The notes beneath the pieces are model-generated. The model worked only from the letters and a program-made list of their open reading frames with translations, made no database searches and was not told where the DNA came from. A DNA stretch of 64,000 bases from Paraburkholderia sp. BCC1886 (GTDB taxonomy: Bacteria > Pseudomonadota > Gammaproteobacteria > Burkholderiales > Burkholderiaceae). Made by a program: the position numbers and the translations under genes. The stretch lies in NCBI RefSeq assembly GCF_900996245.1, contig NZ_CAAJGK010000085.1:62001-126000 (forward strand). The letters are read 5' to 3'. How positions within the stretch are numbered: position 1 is the stretch's first letter; each line of letters starts with the position of its first letter. Below, piece by piece: positions 46,374 through 56,100 of this stretch.

Positions 46374-48025
46374 AGGGTGCTCCGTCGTGAGTCGGGGACG
46401 GCTTCGAGTTGTGCAACCAGCCTGGTGGTGCGCGCCGTCAGTGTGTCGAGCGCGCTTGCGTCGAAAGGTGGACGCTCGACACTTGCCTGCCGCAGCGCTT
46501 CCATCAGATCGCGCGCGCCGATCAGGCCGACTGCGCCGCTCAATCGATGCAGTAAAGCCTGAATGCCCGTTTCGGCACCTTCATGCCGCAGGACGCCGAG
46601 GCGCTCGATGTCGTCGTTCATGGCATCGCGCCAATCTCCTAAAAACGTCGGGATATCGACGCCTTCGTCAGCCAGCGAGTCGAGATAGCGACGCTCGATC
46701 GACTCATCGGTATTAGCCGAGGAAGCCCGCTCGACGTGAGCAGCCCGCGAAGTCTGGACTTTCCGCTGTTCGACAGGGAAGTCGGCATTGAAACTTGCGT
46801 GGATGCCGCTGACCGAAAATTCGCCGCGCATCCGCTGAGCCAGCAACTTGCAAAGCGGCACACAGAAATCGGCGTAGGCGGATTGCGCCGACGGGGATAG
46901 CGAACCAGGCTGTCTGCTCGAAGCCTGAGCAACTGAAGGCGCACCCGCCCCGGTTTCCTCGAGGCTGAAGAAAATGCGCTGATTGCCCGGCGTCGCCGGT
47001 TCGGCGCGCACAACGAGCGCGATGTCGCCTCGGCTACCGGACTGGATTGCCCGGTTGACCATATAAAAGAACACCTGACCGAGCCGCGTGCCGTCGGCGA
47101 GAATCGCCTCGGCCACGCCCGACTCCACGCTGACGCTCAAACGCATGCCCTGCTGCGCGGCGGACGGTGTCAGCAGTGCGATGACGCCACCGATTACTTC
47201 GCGCACGTGCGTGACACTTTCATCCAGCACGAAAGCGCGTGATTCCAGTGAGGAAGCGTCCAGCAGATCCGCTAACGCCTGGGTCCATGTGCGCATTGCC
47301 GATTGGACCCACTGCAATTCCGTACGAGCTTCGGCTGATGGCATGGTCGCGCCGAGCGCGTCGAGCAGACCGGTGATGGCGGTCAGGGGTGCCTCGGCGT
47401 GGGTGCGTATCAAACCCAGGAGCCAAAGCCGGTCCAGTTGCGCCGATGCGCTTGCTTGCTGTGTGGCTTGTTGCACTGCTGTGAGATTCGCCGCCTGCTC
47501 GATGGATTGAGCGGCTTGGGCGGCTTGGGCGGCTTGGACGGCTTGGGCGGCTTGGGCGGCTTGGGCGGCTTTGCACCGCGTCTCCCATTCGCCGATTAAC
47601 CGTTCGTGCTTCTCAGCGACGCTTCTCAGCGCGGCACGCGACAGACATGCTCCCGCCAGTGCGACCGCCACCGGCGCAGCGAGTGTCAGCAACCACGTTT
47701 GTCGTTCGATCACGACGTCTTGCGCGGCTGATGTCGAGGTGACCGCGGAGTCACTGCCACTGCCACTGCCGCCAGTCGAGGCGAAGGCATCCCGCGCTTC
47801 CGACGTGACCATTGGAGGTACTTCATGCACTTGCGTACCGTACTGAACGCTCTCGCTCGACACCGCCACATTCGCGCGAATAAAAAACACGCAGAGGAAA
47901 ATGAATGCAAACAAACAGCCCAGCACCGTGGCGAATCGAATCGAAGCCGAACCGGCATGATTGAAGCGGCGCGGCAAACCTCGGTTCGCCCGGTTGAAAG
48001 AACCTGCCAGGCTCGTATTGTTCAT
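46370..48025 (-). CDS. Unorthodox histidine kinase with degenerate H box and C-terminal HPt domain
   Basis: About 551 residues from ATG at 48023-48025; a TTG at 48040 overlapping the regulator stop is the alternative. Two membrane helices (about 31-52 and 110-133) frame a short Ser/Gly-rich periplasmic loop. An Ala-Gln repeat forms a cytoplasmic coiled-coil at about 153-174. The HisKA box reads RTHAEAPLTAI: aligned on PLxAI the His209 is one residue out of register and the acidic neighbour is missing. The ATPase G1 box is EETGAGA. There is no receiver domain. The C-terminal HPt box LLHRLSGAVGLIGA with His493 looks intact. It probably partners the adjacent regulator, perhaps mainly as phosphotransfer or phosphatase. 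Confidence 0.8.
   Translation of the reverse strand: MNNTSLAGSFNRANRGLPRRFNHAGSASIRFATVLGCLFAFIFLCVFFIRANVAVSSESVQYGTQVHEVPPMVTSEARDAFASTGGSGSGSDSAVTSTSAAQDVVIERQTWLLTLAAPVAVALAGACLSRAALRSVAEKHERLIGEWETRCKAAQAAQAAQAVQAAQAAQAAQSIEQAANLTAVQQATQQASASAQLDRLWLLGLIRTHAEAPLTAITGLLDALGATMPSAEARTELQWVQSAMRTWTQALADLLDASSLESRAFVLDESVTHVREVIGGVIALLTPSAAQQGMRLSVSVESGVAEAILADGTRLGQVFFYMVNRAIQSGSRGDIALVVRAEPATPGNQRIFFSLEETGAGAPSVAQASSRQPGSLSPSAQSAYADFCVPLCKLLAQRMRGEFSVSGIHASFNADFPVEQRKVQTSRAAHVERASSANTDESIERRYLDSLADEGVDIPTFLGDWRDAMNDDIERLGVLRHEGAETGIQALLHRLSGAVGLIGARDLMEALRQASVERPPFDASALDTLTARTTRLVAQLEAVPDSRRSTL
47510..47571 (-). repeat. 9-bp tandem repeat encoding Ala-Ala-Gln in the kinase linker
   Basis: About seven copies of GGCGGCTTG (plus-strand reading) in phase encode (Ala-Gln-Ala)n between the second membrane helix and the HisKA region. 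Copy number could change without frameshift and would alter coiled-coil length. Confidence 0.85.
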
Positions 48026-48036
48026 AGCCTGCAAAC

Positions 48037-48645
48037 TCAATCAATTAAACGGTGCAACGAGGCGAATTCGATCATTGCCGCCAGAGAAGACAGGCCAAGC
48101 TTTTCCTGAATACGACCTTTATAAGTACTCACTGTTTTGTCGCTCAAATATAAGCGACTTGCTATATCGCGGTTGCTGACCCCTCGCGCGAGAAACTGCA
48201 AGACTTCCACTTCGCGAGCCGATAACAGAGCCAAACCACTCTCCGCATTGGAACTGCTGGCTTCGGCCGGAAAACAGTCGTAGCCGAAAAGAACCGTCTT
48301 TAACGCGGTAATCAGTTCGCTGATTTCACGGCCCTTGCCGACATAGCCGTTCGCGCCGGCATGACGGGTGTACCCCGCCATGACATGTTCCGGCTTGGCG
48401 GACAGCACCAGAATGCAAATTTTGGTGTCGTGCGCGCGGATGCGACGGATCATTGAAAGTCCGTCTAGACGAGGTATATCGAGATCGAGAATAACGAGAT
48501 CGGGACACTCCGTTAAAACCATCTTGAGGCCGTCTTCGCCATCGCCGCACTCGCCAATTAATTCGAGCTCGGGATCGGCACGTAATACCTTGCCGATGGT
48601 ACCTCGAATTATTGGATGGTCGTCGATGATTACGATTCTCTTCAT
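48037..48645 (-). CDS. NarL/FixJ-family response regulator
   Basis: 202 residues. The receiver domain has IIDDHPIIRG with acidic pocket Asp8/Asp9, the phospho-acceptor Asp54 (LVILDLDIPRLDG) and the switch residues in ILVLSAK and GANGYVGKG. The LuxR-type helix-turn-helix is at the C-terminus (LSAREVEVLQFLARGVSNRDIASRLYLSDKTVSTYKGRIQEKLGLSS). It lies immediately upstream of the unorthodox kinase (stop to ATG 11 bases) and downstream of the adhesin/OmpA genes, so it likely controls adhesion genes (inference). The upstream 100 bases are strikingly AT-rich. Confidence 0.93.
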   Translation of the reverse strand: MKRIVIIDDHPIIRGTIGKVLRADPELELIGECGDGEDGLKMVLTECPDLVILDLDIPRLDGLSMIRRIRAHDTKICILVLSAKPEHVMAGYTRHAGANGYVGKGREISELITALKTVLFGYDCFPAEASSSNAESGLALLSAREVEVLQFLARGVSNRDIASRLYLSDKTVSTYKGRIQEKLGLSSLAAMIEFASLHRLID

Positions 48646-48847
48646 TTACCGCTCCACTTAAATATTCAGCAATGGGCGTAAAACTGAATCGAAATAGCCC
48701 AACAGAAACTGATTAAAATATTAACAACATTACGGAAACATTTTTTCGCCAAGATGGACGGATATTTCCGCAATATATGGGGATTCTTCCTGCGCGACCG
48801 CGCGAAATTTCCCAAAGGCAGAGTCGAACTTCGATAGACGCGCAGAA
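48646..48847 (-). promoter_or_regulatory. AT-rich promoter region of the regulator-kinase operon
   Basis: From about 48660 to 48780 the sequence is far more AT-rich than its surroundings (for example TTAAAATATTAACAACATTA and CAATATATGG). This suits a regulated or H-NS-bound promoter. I cannot fix the -10 and -35 boxes with confidence, and no small gene is evident. Confidence 0.4.
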
Positions 48848-48878
48848 GGTAAAGGAGCGCGAACCAGATTCGCGCTCC
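48848..48878 (-). terminator. Terminator after the OmpA lipoprotein gene
   Basis: On the minus strand GGAGCGCGAA (48878-48869) and TTCGCGCTCC (48863-48854) form a perfect 10-bp stem with a 5-base loop, followed by TTTACCTT. It ends the adhesin-OmpA transcript before the regulator operon. Confidence 0.75.
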
Positions 48879-48947
48879 CGACAAGCTATAAAACGCCTAC
48901 AGATGGGTGGAATAACCGTACAGAAGTCGTCCGGTCATCCTTGCGCT

Positions 48948-50075
48948 TCAGTCATCCTGCTCGACAAACGAAGCCTCCTTCGACCTCGGCGTCGTGCGCA
49001 TGCTCTGCACCTGGGAAGGCGCCGGCGCTTGCGTGCCGCCGTGCGTGAACTCCAGTTCGACGCGACGGTTGGGCGCGAGGCAGTCGATCAGCGCCTGACG
49101 GTTCCGGTCGTTACACTGCACCACCGGGTCGTCCTTGCCGCGGCCCTGTGCAGACATCGGCACCTTCACGCCACCGCTCTGCAAATAACGCCTGACCGTC
49201 TCGGCCCGCTTGGTCGACAACTGACGGTTGTAGCTATCGCTACCGAGGCGGTCCGTATAGCCCTCGATGCGGATACCGGTTACGTCGTCGGCCTGTTTGA
49301 GGTCATGCACCAACTGATCGAGCTTGGCCTTGCCCTGCGGCAGCATGCCTGCCAGGTCGCCGCGATCGAATCTGAAGGTCGCGTCGGCCTGCAGGGTCAT
49401 CTTCTGCGGAATCGGCGAAGGAGCTGCTGTCACCGGCGGCGTGCACGCATTGAGCGCGGCGCCGACGACGGGCATGCCCTTCTCCACACCGGCGACGATA
49501 CGCTGGCTTTCATCGAAATCGCGCGTCCAGGCTTCGTGCCCGGCGTGAACCAGTTCGACTTCGGAACACGCCGTCAACCGTTGCGCTTCCTGGCATTGCG
49601 GGAAAAGCGGCGACGACTTGACTGCCAGAATCTGCTTCCACAGGTCGGGGCGGAGAATCGATGCCGTACGCAGGTCGGGATTGTCGGCCGTGAGACCCTG
49701 GCCGGTTTCCAGTGCGGTGGTCAAACGGTTGGCCTGGTTCAGCGCCTCTTCGACAAAGCCCCAGCCGTCGTGCGCAGCACGTTCGTCGTGGGCAGCATCG
49801 AGCCAGCACTGCGCCTTGTCGCCAAAATAATTGGCCTTGCGATCGCCGAGCGCGTTCAGCCGCGTCTGCACATCCTTCAACATCGCGCCGTTTTTAGCGC
49901 CGCCATACGTGGCGATCCATGCCGGCGTCACCGCTCCGGCCGCCTGACTTTGCGTTGCGTTGAACCCGGTTTGCAACACCGTGGGATCCTGAATCTGCAA
50001 CTTATCGCGCGTCGCAGATGACGAGCATCCCGCGAGCATCGCGGCAAGCGCGATGGCAATGAGTGAATACTTCAT
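48948..50075 (-). CDS. OmpA-family outer-membrane lipoprotein
   Basis: 375 residues. A signal peptide ends in the lipobox LAGC with acylated Cys17. An N-terminal domain of about 200 residues that I do not recognise contains several Cys and Trp residues (AQCWLDAAHDERAAHDGWGFVEEAL). The C-terminal OmpA peptidoglycan-binding domain runs about 225-345 (FRFDRGDLAGMLPQGKAKLDQL, IRIEGYTDRLGSDSYNRQLSTKRAETVRRYL, NRRVELEF). It lies 96 bases downstream of the trimeric autotransporter on the same strand. Such OmpA lipoproteins accompany trimeric adhesins in Burkholderia and may aid anchoring or assembly. Confidence 0.92.
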   Translation of the reverse strand: MKYSLIAIALAAMLAGCSSSATRDKLQIQDPTVLQTGFNATQSQAAGAVTPAWIATYGGAKNGAMLKDVQTRLNALGDRKANYFGDKAQCWLDAAHDERAAHDGWGFVEEALNQANRLTTALETGQGLTADNPDLRTASILRPDLWKQILAVKSSPLFPQCQEAQRLTACSEVELVHAGHEAWTRDFDESQRIVAGVEKGMPVVGAALNACTPPVTAAPSPIPQKMTLQADATFRFDRGDLAGMLPQGKAKLDQLVHDLKQADDVTGIRIEGYTDRLGSDSYNRQLSTKRAETVRRYLQSGGVKVPMSAQGRGKDDPVVQCNDRNRQALIDCLAPNRRVELEFTHGGTQAPAPSQVQSMRTTPRSKEASFVEQDD

Positions 50076-50095
50076 GTTTGTTTCTCATGGAAAGA

Positions 50096-50124
50096 GGGTC
50101 GCACGGAAGCTTCCCGTGCGACCC
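50096..50124. other. Stem-loop between the autotransporter and OmpA genes
   Basis: GGGTCGCACGG (50096-50106) pairs perfectly with CCGTGCGACCC (50114-50124). On the minus strand TCTTTCC follows, a weak T tract. It may attenuate read-through from the adhesin into the OmpA gene. Confidence 0.6.
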
Positions 50125-50171
50125 ATACAGCTAACGTCTCGAACTTCTAATCAAAGCCTTGCGGCCGTGGC

Positions 50172-53100
50172 TTAGTTGCCGAGGACGATGCCGATACCAG
50201 CGCGAACGATGGTGCTATTGCCGCCCGAAGTGGACACGCCGAGGTTGTAGTTGATCGTGCCTTTCTCGTTCCAGCGAGACACGCCTACACCCACAGCCTG
50301 GTAGCCACGGTAGTTGGCAATACCCGCATTCACCGTCGTACGACCCGGCAGATACGGCGTAACGATGTTCAGCGCCGATGCCGAAGCGATACCCTTGGCA
50401 GCGTTACGGTCAACGTTGTTGATCGAGTTGCTCATATTGCCCATGGCACTGTTCAACTGATTCAGGTTGACCGCGTCGGTACCCTGCGTACCCGCCGCGA
50501 GATTGGTGATCTGACGCTCTGCACCGGCGGAACCCACCGATACCGAGTTATCGCGATCCGTGGTCGAGTTCGCACCCAAGGCCACCGCATTGGTGTTCGG
50601 CGCCGATGCGCCTGCACCCATCGCGACCGAGCTATCGCCCGTGGTCACCGTGTTCTTGCCGATTGCAATCGACTCGTTACCGGATGCCGAAGCACCGTTA
50701 CCGATCGCGATCGAGTCCGAACCGGTGGCGGCCGCCGACGTGCCACCCGATGCCGGGGTGTTGATGTTCACGTAGGTGGTGTTACCCGCGCCGCCGTTCA
50801 GGGCGTTGTTCACCTGGCTTTCGAGGGCCGAGAACTGCGAGTAGTTGACTGCGTCCGTCGCGCTTGCACCTGCCGCTACGTTCGTCAACGTCACTGCCTC
50901 CGTGGCACCTGCGCCACCCAGCGTCACCTTCTTCTTCGACGCGTCGTCGTAAGCAACGCCGTTCGTCGTGCCGTTGCCGCCGTGGTCAGCTACATACGTT
51001 TGCATCTGACCGAGGTTGACCGCATCGGTCAGATCGGTACCGATGGCCACGTTCTTCAACTGGGTCGGCAAGCCACCCGCATTGAAGGTCACCGAACCCT
51101 TCGTCGCGTTGTCGTACGCGACGAATGCGTTCGTGACGGTGCCGCTCGTGTCGACATTCAAACCAGCGTCCTTCAACTGCTTGAGGTTCACTGCTTCGTA
51201 GTCGCTGGTGGCGGCGGCCACGTTGGCGAGTTTCACCGGCGTAGTCGAGTTTTCGCCGCCCAGCGTCAACTTGTCATGCGCCGACGTGTCGTACACCACA
51301 CCGTCCGTCGAACCCGTAGCAATCTTCGAATTCATTGCGTCGAGTGTCGAACCGACGTTGTTGTACGTCTTGCCGTCCAGCGAGTAGGACGTCGTGATCT
51401 TGCCGTCCGAACCCACCGTCGAATTGCCGCCGAGTGCCGCTGCCGTGCTGCTCATCGCGCCGTACAGTTGCGAGCCGTTGATGGCTTCCTTGCTGTTCGA
51501 CGTGACCTGACCCACGGCAACATTGCTCAACGTCACCGGCGTGGTCGAACCGACACCGCCGAACGTCACCTTGCTCTTGCTCGTATCGTCGTAGGCGACG
51601 AACGAGTTCGACAGATGGCCGCTCGTGTCGATGCTGGCGCCCATGGCCTTCAGTTGCTGCACGTTCACGGCGTCGTTGTTCGCCACACCGTTCGCCACGT
51701 TCGCCACCGTCACCGGCGTGCCCGTATTGCCCAGCGTAATCCTGGCATGCGCCGACGTGTCGTACTTCACCGCGTCGGTCGTATCGCCGCCGCTGCCGCC
51801 AGTTGAAGCAGCCGCAACCAGCGCTGCGCCCACGTCGCTGTAGGTCGCGCCGTTCAGCGTGTAGGACGGCTTGGTGACCTTGCCGTCCGCACCCACCGTC
51901 GAGCCGCCGCCCAGCGCCGCTGCCGTGCTGCTCATCGCGCCGTACAACTGCGAACCGTTGATAGCGTCCTTGCTGCTCGACGTGACGCCGCCTGCCGCGA
52001 CATTGGTCAACGTCACCGGCGTGGTCGAACCGACGCCGCCGAACGTCACCTTGCTCTTGCTCGTATCGTCGTAAGCGACGAACGCGTTCGAGAAGTGGCC
52101 GCTCGTGTCGATGCTCGCGCCCATCGCCTTCAGTTGCTGCACGTTTACCGCGTCGTTGTTGGCGACACCGTTTGCCACGTTCGCTACCGTTACCGGCGTA
52201 CCCGTGTTGCCCAGCGAGATCTTCGTGTGCGACGTGGTGTCGTACACCACCGCTTCCGTCGAACCACCGCTTGCAGCCGCGTTGATGGCCGTCGTCATCT
52301 GAGCCAGATTGACTGCGTCGGTATCGGACGTACCGGCCGCGACGTTGATGATCTGGCTCGCCCTGGTCCTGCTACCCACCGACACCGCGTTCGCACGGTC
52401 CGCGACCGCACCGTAGCCAATCGCCACGGCATTTGCCGCGCTAACCGACGAGTTGAGGCCGATTGCCATGCTGTTCGTGGCAACCCGGTCGATGAACGCG
52501 TTGTAACCGATCGCAATCGCACCTGCGGCTGTAGCGCCGGCTTCCGTACCAATCGCGATGGCGTTATTCCCCACGACTCGCGAGTTGTAGCCGATAGCCA
52601 GGGCGTTTTCCGAGTAGGCACCCACCGACGCGCTATAACCAATCGCGGTCGCATTGATCGACGCAATGGTTGCGCCCGTACCGACCGCCGTAGAGGCCGT
52701 GCTGCCGGCGATGGAGCCTGCGCCCACTGCCAACGCGCCTGCACCCGTTGCTGCCGCAGCCGGGCCGATCGCCATGGTGTTCAGGTCGTTCGACGCGGAC
52801 GTGCTCGAGCCACCCGTGACGGTCGAGCTAACGGCAATGTAGTTCGTGACCGGAGTCGCGCCCAACAGCATCGACCTCACGCCGCCGCTTTGTTGCGTGG
52901 ACTGCACCAATTGCGTCTGCAATGCATCGAGTTGCGCCACCGTAGCCGCGTCCGTTGCATTGACGCCATTAGCGACGTGCGTAATACGCATTTCTGCACC
53001 ACGGCTGCCGACCGACACCGTGTTGGCTGCATCCGTGCTCGCATTCACGCCGATGGCGGTGGAGTTGTCATATCTCGAGACTGCGCCTGCACCGATTGCC

Positions 53101-56100
53101 AGCGAGTTCGTCCCGGTTGCCATTGCGTTGCCGCCGATGGCCACCGATTCGCCGCCGCTTGCCTGCGCCGCGCCGCTCGCCGAAACAATCTTTACGTACT
53201 TCAGGTTCGTCGAGAAGTTCGTGTTGATATCGCCGAGTTGACCGTCGACAGCAGCCAGCGCATCGCCGACATTGCTGTAGGTCGAACCGGTAATTTCGTA
53301 CGCCGGCGCGGAAATCGAGCCGTTTGCTGCCACCGACGCACCACCGCCGAGCGCTTCCGCGACGCTGCTGGCCGTCTTGTACAACTGCGAGCCGTTCACT
53401 GCATCGGTGCTCGATGCGTTGATCTTGGCGTCGGCGAGGTTAGTCAAGGTCACCGCGAGAGCCGATGAGCCGCCGCCCAACGTTACCTTGCCCTTGCTCG
53501 TATCGTCATAGGCCACGAAGCTGTTCGTCACGGCACCGCTCGTATCGACGCTTGCGCCCATCGCTTTCAGTTGCGAGAGATTCACTGCGTCCGTGCCGCT
53601 CGTACCGTTCGCGACGTTGATGATCTGACGCTCCGTTCCGGCCGCACCTACCGACACGGCGTTTGCGCGACCCGCAACCGAGTTCGCACCCAGTGCCACC
53701 GAGTTGACGCCCGAAGCGTTCGCCGCCCCCCCGATCGCCACGGAATTCGTGCCAGTTGCCGACGAATCGGCCAGCGTCGACTTCGCGTTGAAATACTTGA
53801 TGCCGCCGCCGTTGGTGATGTTGTTGACCGTATTGGTCACGTTCGAAACATCGCCCGCGATGTTTGCGACGTTCGCATTGGTCTGGAACAACTGGCCACC
53901 GTTTACTGCGTCGAGACTTGCAGACGTCAATACGCCGGCCTTGACGTTCGTGAGCGTCGAGCCGCCCGTGCCTCGCAGCGAAACTTTACCGAGCGTCGTG
54001 TCGTCGTACGCGACGAAGCTGTTCGTCACATTACCGCTGGTGTCGACATTGACGCCCATTGCCTTGAGCTGGGCCATGTTCACGGCGTCCAGGTTCGACA
54101 CGCCGGCGGCAACGTTCGTCAGCGTTACGGGTTTGGTCGAGCCCGTGCCGCCAAAGGTAACCTTGCCCTTGCTCGTATCGTCGTATGCAACGAAGCTATT
54201 CGTGACGACGCCGCTCGTGTCGACGCTTGCGCCCATCGCTTTCAGTTGCGAGAGGTTCACTGCATCGGTTGCGCTCGTACCATTGGCCACGTTGATGATC
54301 TGACGCTCGGTACCCACTGCGCCGACCGACACCGCATTGGCGCGGTTAGCCAGCGAGTTCGAACCCAGCGCGACCGAGTTGGTCGACGACGCGCTAGCTG
54401 CGCCACCGATCGCCACCGAATCCGTGCCGGTTGCCGACGAATCGGCCAGCGTCGACTTCGTGTGGAAATACTTGATGCCGCCACCGTTGGTGATGTTGTT
54501 CACCGTGTTGGTGACGTTCGATACGCTGCCTGCAACGTTCGTCACGTTCGCATTCGTCTGGAAGAGCTGGGTGCCGTTCACAGCGTCGGAGCTCGACGCC
54601 GACAGTGCGCCTGCCTTCACCTTCGTGATGGTCGTGCCACTCGCGCCCTTAAGCGAGATCGTGCCCGACGTCGTATCGTCGTACGCGACAAAGCTGTTGG
54701 TTACGTTACCGCTCGTGTCGACCGTGCCGCCCATGGCCTTCAGTTGCGCCATGTTGACCGCGTCGGCATTCGCCGCGCCGTTGGCCACGTTCGTCAGCGT
54801 TACTGCCTTCGTCGAACCTGCGCCGCCCAGCGTGACCTTACCCTTGGTCGTGTCGTCGTACGCCACGAATGCGTTGGTCACATTACCGCTCGTGTCGACC
54901 GTGCCGCCCATGGCCTTCAGTTGCGCCATGTTGACCGCGTCAGCGTTCGCCGCGCCGTTGGCCACGTTCGTCAGCGTTACTGTCTTCGTCGAACCCGAGC
55001 CGCCCAGCGTGACCTTACCCTTGGTCGTGTCGTCGTACGCCACGAATGCGTTGGTCACGTTGCCGCTCGTGTCGATCGTGCCGCCCATGGCCTTCAGTTG
55101 CGCCATGTTGACCGCGTCAGCGTTCGCCACGCCGTTCGCCACGTTTGTCAACGTCACTGCCTTCGTCGAGCCCACGCCGCCAAAAGTTACCTTGCCCTTG
55201 CTGGTGTCGTCGTACGCAACGAAGCTGTTCGTCACGACACCGCTCGTGTCGACGCTTGCACCCATCGCTTTTAGCTGCGAGAGGTTCACTGCATCGGTTG
55301 CGCTCGTACCGTTGGCCACGTTGATGATCTGACGCTCGGTACCCGCTGCGCCGACCGACACTGCATTGGCGCGGTTAGCCAGCGAGTTCGAACCCAGCGC
55401 GACCGAGTTGGTCGACGACGCGCTAGCTGCGCCACCGATCGCCACCGAATCCGTGCCGGTTGCCGACGAATCGGCCAGCGTCGACTTCGTGTGGAAATAC
55501 TTGATGCCGCCGCCATTGGTGATGTTGTTCACCGTGTTGGTGACGTTCGATACGCTGCCTGCAACGTTCGTCACGTTCGCATTCGTCTGGAAGAGCTGGG
55601 TGCCGTTCACAGCGTCGGAGCTCGACGCCGACAGTGCGCCTGCCTTCACCTTCGTGATGGTCGTGCCACTCGCGCCCTTAAGCGAGATCGTGCCCGACGT
55701 CGTATCGTCGTACGCGACGAAACTGTTGGTCACTGCACCGCTGGTGCCGATGGTCGCGCCCATTGCCTGCAGTTGCGCTACGTTCACGGCATCATTGTTC
55801 GCAATGCCGTTCGAGACATTCGACAATGTCACCGGACTCGTCGAGCCTACGCCACCGAGGGTGACCTTGGTCTTGGACGTCGTGTCGTACACCACGCCAT
55901 TAGCCGTACCGCCAGCCGCTACCGCCGAAATTGCCGCACCGACGTCGGTGAAGGTTTGACCGCCGACCGTGAAGTTCGGCTTCTTGATCGTGCCGTCCGA
56001 GTTCACGCCAGCGCCGCCGCCGATCATGGTCGTCACACCCGACAACTGGGTAACGTTGACCGCATCGGTACCGCTGGTACCGGCTGCCACATACGTGATC

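Noticed and set aside
50982..55332. Several long plus-strand frames (200-570 codons) opposite the trimeric adhesin
   Set aside because: They mirror the repeats of the adhesin gene, vary in the same period, and show no start signals or motifs.
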